A stretch of 64,000 nt of DNA from Endozoicomonas sp965261315 (GCA_965261315.1 CBDHDM010000124.1:1-64000), one strand, 5' to 3'. Positions 49,007-58,332 are shown, numbered from the stretch's first letter. Numbers and translations are program-made. The notes: generated by a model from the sequence alone, not told the origin.

Positions 49007-50410
49007 TTAGAATTCAGCCCCAAAGGCCAACAGTGCTTTTGTGTCTGTTGATAAACTGACACCCTTCAACAACCGGTTGATCCCAACAATATCTGCTTCT
49101 GACAGATTTCCTGCCGCACGCTTAAGGCGCAGATGATTCATCAGGTAATCGTAGCGAGCAGCAGAGAAGTCGCTTCTGGCAATAAACAACTCCCGCTCAC
49201 TGTCCAGAACGCTGCCACTGGAAATCACGCCGGACTCAAATGCCGTCCGCTTCCCCTCTGCCGCCTTTTCATAGGTTTCTACAGACTTCTGCAGCGCATT
49301 TACCTTAATGATTGAACTGACAACACCTGTATAAGCTGCCTGGGTCTCACGAGCAATCTGACGAAGAACGAGCTGCAATTCATCCTGTGCCTTGTAATGA
49401 CGATTAATGGACTCCCGAACTCTTGATGACACCGCACCACCGGAATAAAGCGGCATGTTCACTTGAAAAAGCACATCACGAGAATCTATCTCACTACCAC
49501 CACCAAACAGCGAGCCACCCGTTTCTTTTGAACTCTGGGTAACCACCAGGTCAAACGTAGGGTAGTGCCCCCCTTTCTGACGACGGACTTCCTGCCAGGC
49601 CACATCGACAGCACTCTGTCTTGACAGCACCACCGGATTATTTGCCTGGGCATCATTTACCCAACTATTCATCGTGGCGGGATCAGGGCGCTGAAGTGCA
49701 AGGTTTTGACCAAGAGCATCCAGACTATCCGGCAACTTGCCTGCAATTTCCTTTAAACCCTGAAGTGCATCATGCAGTGTATTGGCCGTTTCAATCTGCC
49801 GGGCTTTGGCCTGCATATACCGGGCTTCTGCATCAAGAAGATCAGTACTGTTGGCAAGACCATTAGCAAACTTGCGATCAACCAGCTGAAAATGTTTTTC
49901 CAGCGCCTTTACTTCCGCCTCCACTGCCTGATAACGGTCGCTTTCACGCAACACCGTAAAATAGACGGCAGCAACCCGCATAACGAGATCCTGCCGGACA
50001 TTCTCAAGATCAGCAGCCACTTTTCTGACTTCAGCCTTGGCCTGTTTGAAATAAGCCCAATTGCTGTAACTGTAGATAGACTGGGTCAGAGTCAGGCTCT
50101 GTTCATCAGTAGGAAAGGAGGTACTGCCTTTAGCAAAGACGGTATTATCGGAACTGACAATATCCTGTTTTGATTTTGTCTTACTGTAATCAAACTGAAG
50201 GCTGGGCAATAAAACAGCACGGGCCTGAGTGTATATTTCTTTGGAAGCTTCATGCTCAAACATGCCTGCGCGGTAGACAGGGTCATGATCCAGCGCCTGC
50301 TTATAAACCTCAAGCAGATCAGCAGCCTGAGAATGAAAAGGCATTACCGCCAACCAAGCCGCAGCAAGGGTGAGCCTCTTGAAAACCGTAGCTGCGCTAC
50401 CGGGTGACAT
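49007..50410 (-). CDS. TolC-family outer-membrane channel protein
   Basis: This is the outer-membrane exit duct of a secretion or efflux system. The longest frame starts at 50440, but a strong AAGGAGG lies inside it at 50422-50428, so translation should begin at GTG 50416 or ATG 50410. From there a signal peptide (hydrophobic LTLAAAWLAVM, cleavage after SQA) leads into ADLLEVYKQALDHDP, the typical TolC opening. About 430 mature residues with two long helical repeats follow (e.g. SQLQFDYSKT-type strand starts and AYTGVVSSI). The gene is first in tolC-sapC-giant and diverges from the adaptor operon, which strongly suggests a dedicated channel for that system. Confidence 0.9.
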   Translation of the reverse strand: MSPGSAATVFKRLTLAAAWLAVMPFHSQAADLLEVYKQALDHDPVYRAGMFEHEASKEIYTQARAVLLPSLQFDYSKTKSKQDIVSSDNTVFAKGSTSFPTDEQSLTLTQSIYSYSNWAYFKQAKAEVRKVAADLENVRQDLVMRVAAVYFTVLRESDRYQAVEAEVKALEKHFQLVDRKFANGLANSTDLLDAEARYMQAKARQIETANTLHDALQGLKEIAGKLPDSLDALGQNLALQRPDPATMNSWVNDAQANNPVVLSRQSAVDVAWQEVRRQKGGHYPTFDLVVTQSSKETGGSLFGGGSEIDSRDVLFQVNMPLYSGGAVSSRVRESINRHYKAQDELQLVLRQIARETQAAYTGVVSSIIKVNALQKSVETYEKAAEGKRTAFESGVISSGSVLDSERELFIARSDFSAARYDYLMNHLRLKRAAGNLSEADIVGINRLLKGVSLSTDTKALLAFGAEF

Positions 50411-50421
50411 AAACACAAACT

Positions 50422-50428
50422 CCTCCTT
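50422..50428 (-). promoter_or_regulatory. Ribosome-binding site deciding the tolC start
   Basis: AAGGAGG lies 5 bases before GTG 50416 and 11 before ATG 50410. It falls inside the upstream ATG frame, so the first ten codons of the longest frame are not expected to be translated. Confidence 0.7.
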
Positions 50429-50440
50429 GAGCACTGACAT

Positions 50441-50615
50441 CTCAATGCACCCCCATAACAGGGTATATACGTACTTGCTTTTTGTTGGTATTTTATTTAC
50501 CCGTAAATTAAAAAATAAATATCAAACGCTTTCAAGAAGAAATGTGCACCTGTTAACTAAATAATACACCTAGTTTTACCATGGCTTTTTAAAGTCATCA
50601 GCCGTATAGAAGCGA
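50441..50615. promoter_or_regulatory. Divergent promoter region of the secretion locus
   Basis: This AT-rich stretch separates the tolC-sapC-giant strand from the GAF-HlyD operon and must hold both promoters. I see A/T tracts around 50500-50530 but no operator that I can name. Confidence 0.5.
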
Positions 50616-52475
50616 ATGCCAATGGATGAAGAAGCAGTTACGGACTCCAGGAAAACGTTAAACAACGCCAGTCAACTGAATGCCATGCCATCCACTGACT
50701 ACTATAAGGAGTGGCTGCTGGGGCAGAATTACATGATCGACGGACTGCATTGCAGCCTGGTCATGGTTCAAACCAATAATACTCTCTTAAACGTGGCATC
50801 CTGGCAGGAGAATTCAAGCAACTTCTCCAGACTGGAAGCACTTGCCAGTCAGCTCTCCCACTGGGATCAACCTCAAATCAGCACACTGGAAAGTGACGGA
50901 AACAGTAATGAAACGTTTGCCCTGCTTTACCCGGTAAAATCAAACGACGACTCTCCAAATAAAAACAGGCCAATTGCTTTAGTGGCCATTGCCCTGCAGG
51001 CAAACTCTCGGGAAGCATTGCAGAAAGCGATGGCCACACTTCAGTGGAGCACCGCCGGGCTTGAGGTTATTGACTATCAACACCGTTTTGAAGCGCTGAA
51101 TTTTGAGCAGAAATGCACCGCTGACCGAGTCAATATTCTCACCAGGGTGTTAGCAGAACCCGGTTATCCCGCAGCAGCAATGGGGTTGGTGACCGAACTG
51201 GCCACACTCTTAAATTGTGATCGCGTCAGCCTGGGAGAATATGACAACCATCATGCAACCCTGCAATACCTGTCTCACAACACGCAATTTGGCAAGAAAA
51301 TGAATTTGGTTCGTGCCATTGAACAGGTAATGGATGAATCTATTGATCAGGGTAGCCCTGTTCGATTTCCTCAAAAAGAAGAAAGTGCGTCAATGTTGAT
51401 TCTGGCTCATAGAAAGCTGTCAGAGTTACAGGGTGATGCCAGCATATTATCGATACCGGTTTACTCAGAACACAAAATAACAGGCGCTATTGTTCTTGAA
51501 ACCAGCCCTGCAAAGCCCTTTACCGATAAAGAGGTAGAACTCTGCCAGAGTATTATCAGCCTCGTAAGTCCATCCCTAAACGACAAGCAACTGAATGACC
51601 GCTCTCTCTGGCGAAAAGCCGCAGACAGTGGAAAAACACAGCTGAAGCGATTTACAGGACCGAATTACCCGGGAAGAAAACTCACAGCGCTGATTTTGAT
51701 CATCCTTTCCCTGTTCTTTACGTTTGCAACGGGCACCTACCGCCTGTCAACTCAGGCCAGGATTGAAAGCTCTGCTCAGCGAGCCATAGTGGCTCCTTAT
51801 GATGGTTACATTGAAAGCACCCATGCCCGGGCTGGTGATACCGTCAGTACTGGAGATGTACTCATCAGCCTCGATGATCGGGACCTGCGCCTGGAAAAGC
51901 TGAAATGGCTTTCCGAACAGGCCAAACTCAATCGCCAATATCAGGAAGCACTGGCATTCAGGGACCGGGCAAAAATCAATATTATCAACGCCCAGCTCCA
52001 GCAGGCCGAAGCTCAGCTGGCTCTTGTTAACACCCAGTTAGAAAGGGCCAACCTGACAGCCCCCTTTGATGGTCTGGTGGTCAGTGGCGACCTTGATCAA
52101 CGCCTTGGCAGCTCTGTCTCTAAAGGCGAAATGTTATTGTCGGTATCAGAGCTGGATCAATACCGCATTAAAATGCTGGTACAGGAGAACCGTATTGCTG
52201 ATGCACAAGTCGGGCAAAACGGTACTCTTCATCTTTCAGCACTGCCGGAAACCCCCTTTGATTTCAGACTCAGCAAAATCACTCCATTAACCGAAGCCTT
52301 GGATGGCTCAACCTACTTTATTGTAGAAGGAGAACTGTTGTCAGATACCAGTCAGATTCAACCTGGTATGGAAGGCATTGGTAAAATCACCATCGATGAA
52401 CGCAATCTTCTGGGCATCTGGCTAAGACAAACCAGAGAGTGGCTTCAGCTTAAGTTATGGTCCTGGTGGGGTTGA
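50616..52475 (+). CDS. GAF-domain and HlyD-type membrane adaptor fusion
   Basis: The 619-residue protein has three parts. Residues about 25-155 form an unrecognised domain. Residues about 173-322 look like a GAF sensor domain (LNCDRVSLGEYD, ILSIPVYSEHKITGAIVLE). After a membrane segment at 356-374 comes a periplasmic HlyD/lipoyl adaptor with the split half-motifs VAPYDGYIESTHARAGD (393-409) and LTAPFDGLVVSGDLDQRLG near 480, and a coiled-coil hairpin between them. A large cytoplasmic part on an adaptor is unusual and suggests that export is gated by a small ligand. It starts the four-gene operon; M50-HlyD follows 8 bases after its stop. It would bridge to the divergently encoded TolC. Confidence 0.85.
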   Translation: MPMDEEAVTDSRKTLNNASQLNAMPSTDYYKEWLLGQNYMIDGLHCSLVMVQTNNTLLNVASWQENSSNFSRLEALASQLSHWDQPQISTLESDGNSNETFALLYPVKSNDDSPNKNRPIALVAIALQANSREALQKAMATLQWSTAGLEVIDYQHRFEALNFEQKCTADRVNILTRVLAEPGYPAAAMGLVTELATLLNCDRVSLGEYDNHHATLQYLSHNTQFGKKMNLVRAIEQVMDESIDQGSPVRFPQKEESASMLILAHRKLSELQGDASILSIPVYSEHKITGAIVLETSPAKPFTDKEVELCQSIISLVSPSLNDKQLNDRSLWRKAADSGKTQLKRFTGPNYPGRKLTALILIILSLFFTFATGTYRLSTQARIESSAQRAIVAPYDGYIESTHARAGDTVSTGDVLISLDDRDLRLEKLKWLSEQAKLNRQYQEALAFRDRAKINIINAQLQQAEAQLALVNTQLERANLTAPFDGLVVSGDLDQRLGSSVSKGEMLLSVSELDQYRIKMLVQENRIADAQVGQNGTLHLSALPETPFDFRLSKITPLTEALDGSTYFIVEGELLSDTSQIQPGMEGIGKITIDERNLLGIWLRQTREWLQLKLWSWWG

Positions 52476-52483
52476 GGTGACAG

Positions 52484-54625
52484 ATGTCGGCATCACTGTT
52501 CAGTAGCTCATGGTATAAAGTGGCGGACCTGAAGGTCCGGCTTCGTAAGCATGCCCATATCCACCGACACGTGTATCGGGAAAAAGTATGGTATGTACTT
52601 CAGGATCATGTGACGGGTCAATTCCACCGATTTAAGCCTGCTGCCTACCAGATGATTGCACTGATGGATGGCACTCGCACACTTCAGCAGATCTGGGAAA
52701 TAGCCTGCGAAGAACTGGGCGACAACCTGCCAACGCAGGATGAGGTTATTCAACTGGTTGGACAGTTGAATAAAGCCAATGTCATCCAAACGGATAAACT
52801 GCCGGATATTGATCGATTACAGAAACAAAGAACCCAGGTCATTCGTAACAAGTGGCTGCAACAGATTAAATCCCCCCTGAGTATACGAATACCACTGGTA
52901 GACCCGGAGGCATTTCTTTCCGCAACATCGCTCATTGCCACGACCATCTTCAGTCGTTTAGGCGCCATTCTCTTTTTATTCACCATTTTAACCGGTGGCG
53001 TGCTGGCAGTGACTCACTGGGAACCCCTGACCGAAAATATCAGTGATCGCTTACTGGCCACAGAAAACTTGTTGTTAATGGCGCTTGTTTATCCCTTCGT
53101 AAAACTCATACATGAATCAGGGCATGCTTACGCAGTTAAACGCTGGGGTGGTGAAGTGCATGAAATGGGCATCATGCTGCTTGTGATGTTTCCCGTGCCT
53201 TATGTAGATGCATCGGCAGCGTCCTCTTTTCATAACAAATACCAGCGAATGATCGTAGGCGCTGTTGGCATTCTCGGTGAACTGCTGATGTCGGCTATCG
53301 CCATGATTGTGTGGGTCAGTGTTGAACCCGGCGTCGTCAGGGCCCTGGCTTTCAATGTAATGCTGATTGGAGGCTTCTCCACACTGCTGTTCAATGGCAA
53401 CCCATTGCTGCGTTTCGATGCCTACTATGTTCTGGCGGACTACCTTGAAATTCCAAACCTTGCTGCCAGGGGTAATGCCCAGGTGGGTTACCTGGTCAAG
53501 CAGTATCTTTTAAAGGTTGAAGGCTTGAAGTCGGTCGCCCAAAGCCGTTCAGAAGCCTTCTGGCTGGGTGGCTATGCGGTTTTGTCCTACAGTTACCGAC
53601 TGTTCGTCATGGTAGCCATATCATTACTGGTTGCTTCCAAATATTTCTTTATTGGTGTCTTACTGGCCTGCTGGTCTATCTGGAGCAGCCTGTTAGCGCC
53701 AATGGCCAAAATGATTGCAAAACCGGTTTCCGACCCTCAGCTCTGGCATAAAAGAAAAACCATTTATCTTTATTCCTGTATCAGCCTCGGCCTCATTTTA
53801 TCACTATTGATGATAATCCCGATGCCCTATCAAACCTATAGCCAGGGTGTCGTGTATATACCGCAGGAAGCAATTATCCGAGCTCCGGCCAACGGTTTTA
53901 TTGAGAAGCAGCTGGCAGAAACGGGGTCACAGGTATCCCCTGGACAACCTGTTATCACCATGAACGCTCCTGACCTTATAGCCAGAGAAAAGGTACTGGC
54001 CGCCCAAACCGATGAAGCCCGGTTGAGATATCAGGCAGCCATCAATGACCGGATTCAGGCTGATATCCTGTCTCAGGAAGTACGCTTTATTAATAATGAG
54101 CTTCAGGAAGCCAGAGAGCGTATCCAGTCACTGTCGATTAACGGAGCTACCAACGGTGAGTTAGTGGTTATTGACCGCACAGGTATAGAAGGCAAGTATT
54201 TTCAGCGTGGCGATGTGCTGGGTTATATCGTCAATTACCGCCAGTTGCCATTGACTACTGTTATTTCCGAGAGCGATATTGATCAGGTCAGAAACCATAC
54301 CAAACGTGTTTCACTCAAGTTTAGCTCTAGCCCAGACCAGGAATACAGTGCCGGGATAATCCGGCAACATCCTTCATCAACACACATTCTGCCAAGCCAC
54401 ACTTTATCAACAGATGGTGGAGGCCTGATAGCCCTTGCGCCTGACCGTGAATACCCTCTTCAGAGTTACCAGGGATACTTCCGGGTAGATATTGACGCTG
54501 AAAATGCACCGCGCCAACGGTTCGATGAGCGCCTGCATGTGCTGTTTGAACACGAACCAGAACCGTTATTCTGGCGCTGGTACCGTGACATAAGGCGACT
54601 ATTCCTGAGGCAGTTTGATGTTTAA
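52484..54625 (+). CDS. PqqD-like, M50 metalloprotease-like and lipoyl/HlyD fusion protein
   Basis: The 713-residue protein begins with a winged-helix, PqqD-like domain (about 35-103: VWYVLQDHVTGQFHRFK ... LMDGTRTLQQIW). Its multi-pass membrane part carries the site-2-protease zinc motif HESGH (210-214) and the distal FDAYYVLADYL with D312. A lipoyl/HlyD-like periplasmic part follows (APANGFIEKQLAETG near 465-480, then a coiled coil). PqqD-like domains bind leader peptides in RiPP pathways, so this part may grip the giant protein's N-terminus, with the protease part acting on it. GAGG precedes the ATG by 6 bases. The stop overlaps the start of the SecA-like gene by 8 bases. Activity is inferred from motifs only. 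Confidence 0.85.
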   Translation: MSASLFSSSWYKVADLKVRLRKHAHIHRHVYREKVWYVLQDHVTGQFHRFKPAAYQMIALMDGTRTLQQIWEIACEELGDNLPTQDEVIQLVGQLNKANVIQTDKLPDIDRLQKQRTQVIRNKWLQQIKSPLSIRIPLVDPEAFLSATSLIATTIFSRLGAILFLFTILTGGVLAVTHWEPLTENISDRLLATENLLLMALVYPFVKLIHESGHAYAVKRWGGEVHEMGIMLLVMFPVPYVDASAASSFHNKYQRMIVGAVGILGELLMSAIAMIVWVSVEPGVVRALAFNVMLIGGFSTLLFNGNPLLRFDAYYVLADYLEIPNLAARGNAQVGYLVKQYLLKVEGLKSVAQSRSEAFWLGGYAVLSYSYRLFVMVAISLLVASKYFFIGVLLACWSIWSSLLAPMAKMIAKPVSDPQLWHKRKTIYLYSCISLGLILSLLMIIPMPYQTYSQGVVYIPQEAIIRAPANGFIEKQLAETGSQVSPGQPVITMNAPDLIAREKVLAAQTDEARLRYQAAINDRIQADILSQEVRFINNELQEARERIQSLSINGATNGELVVIDRTGIEGKYFQRGDVLGYIVNYRQLPLTTVISESDIDQVRNHTKRVSLKFSSSPDQEYSAGIIRQHPSSTHILPSHTLSTDGGGLIALAPDREYPLQSYQGYFRVDIDAENAPRQRFDERLHVLFEHEPEPLFWRWYRDIRRLFLRQFDV

Positions 54626-56633
54626 GCTCCCACGGCTGCGCCCCGCTTCAACGCTGGATCGCCCTCAGAAATCGATTCCCGGACAACAGATGCCTGCAAG
54701 GATCTGGCGCTGGCTGACCTCAATGGTTTTGCGCCCTCTTCAGGCGCAGATTTGGGTGTACTACCCACTGCTTTGGAAGATAAAACACTACCAGCCAGGC
54801 TTATCTACTCTTTCTGATCAGGAACTGGATAACGAAATCCAAAGCTTGAAAACAGCGCTCTACCAGAGAGGGCTCACTTACTCTTCAGTGGCTCGAGCTT
54901 TTGCTGTTATACGGGAAGTGTCAGGTCGGGAGCTGGGTATGTATCATTTTGACACCCAGTTACTGGGTGGGCTTGCCATTATCTACGGCAATATAGGTCA
55001 GATGCAGACCGGTGAAGGTAAAACACTCACAGCAACGTTACCCGTTGCCACCGCAGCGCTTGCCGGCATCCCTTCCCACCTGGTGACGGTTAATGATTAT
55101 TTAACCCAGCGGGATGCTGAATTAATGACGCCGGTCTATCAACGGCTAGGCCTCAGTGTTGGCATTATTATTCAGGGCCTGCCAACAAATGAACGGCAGA
55201 CGCAATATGCCTGCGATATTGTCTACTGCACCAACAATGAACTGGCTTTTGATTATTTGAAAGACAGTATCCTGCTGAAAGGAAAAAACAGCTCACTCAA
55301 TCTTCACGCCCAAAGGCTGCTTAACCACTCTGACAGAGATAGACCATCCGATATAGACGACCTGATGCTGCGAGGGCTGCACTTTGCCGTCGTTGATGAA
55401 GCAGACAGTGTTTTATTGGATGAAGCCCGAACACCATTGATTATCTCAGGAGAAGAGGCGCCCATTGCGGCACAGCAGGAAGTGTATGCTCAGGCTATGG
55501 CACTTATTTCCAGGCTGGTTGAAGCCGAAGATTATAAAGTGTGGCAGCATCGGCGCCATATAGAAATCACGCCCTCAGGCGAACAGAAGGCAGCAGAACT
55601 CACAGAAAACCTGGGAGCGCTTTGGAAAGGTCGGGTACGCCGATTGGAACTGCTCAGACAGGCTTTAACCGCCTGGCACCTCTTTGAGCGAGATAAGCAT
55701 TATCTGATTGATGACTCAACTGAACAGAGAAAAGTCATCATTATTGATGAGCACACCGGCCGGATGATGCCGGATCGCACATGGGAGCGAGGCCTTCACC
55801 AGCTTATCGAAATAAAAGAAAACTGTCCTTTATCCGCACCAAGGGAAACACTGGCAAGTATCAGCTTCCAAAACTTTTTCCGCCATTTTCACCACCTGTC
55901 CGGTATGACCGGAACAACCAGTCATGTTCGAAGCGAACTGTGGCGGGTTTACAACCTGCCAGTGGTGAATATTCCTACCCACAAAACCAGCCGGAGACGG
56001 TCTCTCAAATATCAGACCTTCGCAAACGAACAACAAAAATGGCAGGCGGTTGTTTCCCGGGTTAAAGCGCTGAAAGCACAACATCGGCCAGTATTGATAG
56101 GCACCTTGTCACTGGCCAGCTCCGAACAACTCAGTATATATATGCAAAAAGAAGGTATAGAACATCAGCTTCTTAATGCCAGGCAGGATAAGCTTGAAGC
56201 CGATATTGTTGCCAGCGCCGGTGCTGCTGGCTGTATAACGATTGCCACCAGCATGGCAGGACGGGGAACCGATATTAAGATTGATGAGACGACTGATAAC
56301 CTTGGCGGCCTTCATGTGATTATCACTGGACTGCATGAATCATCGCGCATTGACCGCCAGCTGATTGGCCGATGTGCCCGTCAGGGTGACCGGGGAAGCT
56401 ATGAACTCCTTTTATCCCTGGAAGATCCACTATTAAGCTCGACGTTGTCGAAGGGACTTCAACGGATGTTCGCACTCCCAGTCCCCCAGCCACTGAAACA
56501 CTGGCTTGCATTAATGGCTTTTCGTTATTGTCAAAGCCAGTGTGAACACAAACACGAACGTGCTCGTAAACACCTGCTACGCAGTGATGATCGGCAACGA
56601 GACCTTCTTTCATTTACCGACTCGCGGGTATGA
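54618..56633 (+). CDS. SecA-like ATPase, shortened
   Basis: The 671-residue protein (672 from TTG 54615) is a SecA homologue with the DEAD-motor core: MQTGEGKT (Walker A, about 129-136), VVDEADSVLLDEARTP (Walker B), TSMAGRGTDI and RIDRQLIGRCARQGD. Canonical SecA is about 830-900 residues; here the C-terminal scaffold, wing and zinc-finger tail are largely missing, and the usual RGRSGRQGD reads IGRCARQGD. GAGG lies 7 bases before ATG 54618, which I prefer. Residues 1-60 carry a basic, Trp-rich segment (RIWRWLTSMVLRPLQAQIW) not typical of SecA, perhaps for membrane contact. It overlaps both neighbours in the operon, so it is surely part of the system. A role as export motor is inferred. Confidence 0.9.
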   Translation: MFKLPRLRPASTLDRPQKSIPGQQMPARIWRWLTSMVLRPLQAQIWVYYPLLWKIKHYQPGLSTLSDQELDNEIQSLKTALYQRGLTYSSVARAFAVIREVSGRELGMYHFDTQLLGGLAIIYGNIGQMQTGEGKTLTATLPVATAALAGIPSHLVTVNDYLTQRDAELMTPVYQRLGLSVGIIIQGLPTNERQTQYACDIVYCTNNELAFDYLKDSILLKGKNSSLNLHAQRLLNHSDRDRPSDIDDLMLRGLHFAVVDEADSVLLDEARTPLIISGEEAPIAAQQEVYAQAMALISRLVEAEDYKVWQHRRHIEITPSGEQKAAELTENLGALWKGRVRRLELLRQALTAWHLFERDKHYLIDDSTEQRKVIIIDEHTGRMMPDRTWERGLHQLIEIKENCPLSAPRETLASISFQNFFRHFHHLSGMTGTTSHVRSELWRVYNLPVVNIPTHKTSRRRSLKYQTFANEQQKWQAVVSRVKALKAQHRPVLIGTLSLASSEQLSIYMQKEGIEHQLLNARQDKLEADIVASAGAAGCITIATSMAGRGTDIKIDETTDNLGGLHVIITGLHESSRIDRQLIGRCARQGDRGSYELLLSLEDPLLSSTLSKGLQRMFALPVPQPLKHWLALMAFRYCQSQCEHKHERARKHLLRSDDRQRDLLSFTDSRV

Positions 56634-57408
56634 TCACAATGGCCAGTACAAAACAACAAATAACGTTTTTTTTATCAGCAGCCCTCATCCTGACCTTTAC
56701 ACAAGCAGGCTTCGCACAAACCAGCACAGCTAACCTCGGTCAGCTCAGCTGCCTTCTGGAACCCAGCAAAAGTTCCGATTTGAGCAGTGAAGTACCTGGC
56801 ATTCATCCGCGACCTGAAAGTTCAGCCGGGTGATACGGTCAAAAAGGGTCAGGTTCTAATGTCACTGAACTCAGATGTCGAACAGGCAACCCTTGAGACC
56901 GCAAGAGCCCGGCTCAACTTTGCAGTAAGAAAACTGGCAACGAAATGAAGCACTCTATAAAGATAAGCTGATTTCTGACCATGAGCAGGATGAACTGCTG
57001 ACCGAAAAAAAACTGGCCATGCTGCAAGCGGAAGAAGCCCTGGTTCGACTGCACCAGCGGGAAGTCAGAAGCCCTTTTCCCGGCGTAATTACCGATGTCG
57101 TTAAGGAGCCGGGAGAATACATCGACGACTCTCATTTTCTGCAGGTGGTCAGCCTCGACCCCCTGCATGCACAGGTGATATTTCAGGCTGAGCTTTATGG
57201 GAAAATTAAAAAAGACACACCAGTAACCCTGTTCACCCAGGGTTCAGAACAGGGTTTTACCGGGCGAATAAAAACACTTGACCCAGTCATCGATGCGGCC
57301 AGTGATACTTTTGGGATTACCGTTGAAATTAATAATGACCAACAGCAACTGATTGCAGGTTCACGGTGTCGTATAGAAATTTCAGGACTGTCAGAGAGCA
57401 TTCAGTGA
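56630..57408 (+). pseudogene. Periplasmic adaptor (RND/HlyD membrane fusion protein), frameshifted twice
   Basis: The start ATG overlaps the SecA-like stop (ATGA). A signal peptide with core FFLSAALILTFTQA and cleavage after GFA is followed by CLLEPSKSSDLSSEVPG. Near 56800 the frame shifts and continues as IRDLKVQPGDTVKKGQVLM; near 56940 it shifts again and continues as NEALYKDKLISDHE to 57408. Joined, it is a complete adaptor of about 255 residues with both lipoyl half-motifs (SPFPGVITDVVKEPGEY). As read it would give only 67 residues. Either the operon's fourth gene has died or the assembly has two single-base errors. Confidence 0.8.
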
Positions 57409-57486
57409 TTGACTGCTTGAACAGGAAGATCGACAAGTGTCGGTATACTAGTACCACCATAGTAATTCAGGCTGTGATAACCATAT

Positions 57487-58332
57487 ATGCTGTCGTCTCA
57501 TTTAACGCCCTCTAAACCAGACATTTTATTTCAGCGGCTGGAGACAAAGCAGTTCTACCAGCGTTGCAGCAGCATGCAGTCTGCATTCCACCAAGAACGC
57601 TCAATTAAGCTGAAGCCCGGCCAAATCATTGACCGAAGAACTCTAATGGGTATTGAAAAACAAGAGAAGACCATTGATGAGTGGTCATCATTTTTAAAAC
57701 GCCTCAATGTTCCACCGGAAGTCATCCATCAGGTCCTAAACAATATTCAAAATGCAAATACACTATTATTCGGGATCGAGGAGCTGAATGATAAAGCCAC
57801 GTTAAAAGTATATCTGGAGTACTGGGACTTTCTTATTTCCCTCATTCAACAGGGTAAACATGATCGACAACCTTTCGCGCTCAATCGTGGTTATAAGTGG
57901 GAGACAGATAGCCCGGAACACTGGAAGGAAGATATTTACTGGTGCTACCCACTCTTAACACTACCAGGGCTGCATAAGCGCCTGAAATCACTCACCGGTA
58001 TTAATGGAGCTATTCTCCAATACTTCCTGAATCCCCTGCTCTTTCAAAACCGTTCTTTGAGAGGGGAACAGCTCGTTTATTTGGAGATTGCTGGAGAGGA
58101 TAATGCAAGGCGATCCTTTGATATCAATTGTTATAAGGGCCAATTATCAGTATCTGATGCATTACCCTACCTTCTTGAGCTAGCCCAGCACTGGCGCATC
58201 AAAAATGACTTGTCAAAAGTGCTGTCCAGTTACAGCTCACATTGCCTGGGGCATATTTCCGGAGGCGTAGGGCGAGACAAGCAGCCTTTTCTGTCCATAT
58301 ATATTGAAGAGTCACCAACTGCCGCCTCCTGA
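57487..58332 (+). CDS. Unrecognised 281-residue protein
   Basis: The frame starts 78 bases after the adaptor remnant on the same strand. It has a helical N-terminal half, a strand pair GIEELNDKATLKVYLEYW (about 97-114) and a second set later (YLEIAGEDN, FDINCYKGQ, and GGVGRDKQPFLSIYIE near 263-278). The alternation of acidic strands is faintly like an ABBA prenyltransferase barrel, but I cannot support that. There is no signal peptide. It may belong to the secretion operon, or only lie next to it. Confidence 0.6.
   Translation: MLSSHLTPSKPDILFQRLETKQFYQRCSSMQSAFHQERSIKLKPGQIIDRRTLMGIEKQEKTIDEWSSFLKRLNVPPEVIHQVLNNIQNANTLLFGIEELNDKATLKVYLEYWDFLISLIQQGKHDRQPFALNRGYKWETDSPEHWKEDIYWCYPLLTLPGLHKRLKSLTGINGAILQYFLNPLLFQNRSLRGEQLVYLEIAGEDNARRSFDINCYKGQLSVSDALPYLLELAQHWRIKNDLSKVLSSYSSHCLGHISGGVGRDKQPFLSIYIEESPTAAS

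Noticed and set aside
50411..50440. Ten extra N-terminal residues for TolC from the first ATG
   Set aside because: The strong AAGGAGG lies inside this stretch and the signal peptide begins after it.
57487..58332. ABBA-type prenyltransferase assignment
   Set aside because: Only a vague resemblance of strand patterns; no diagnostic residues can be identified.
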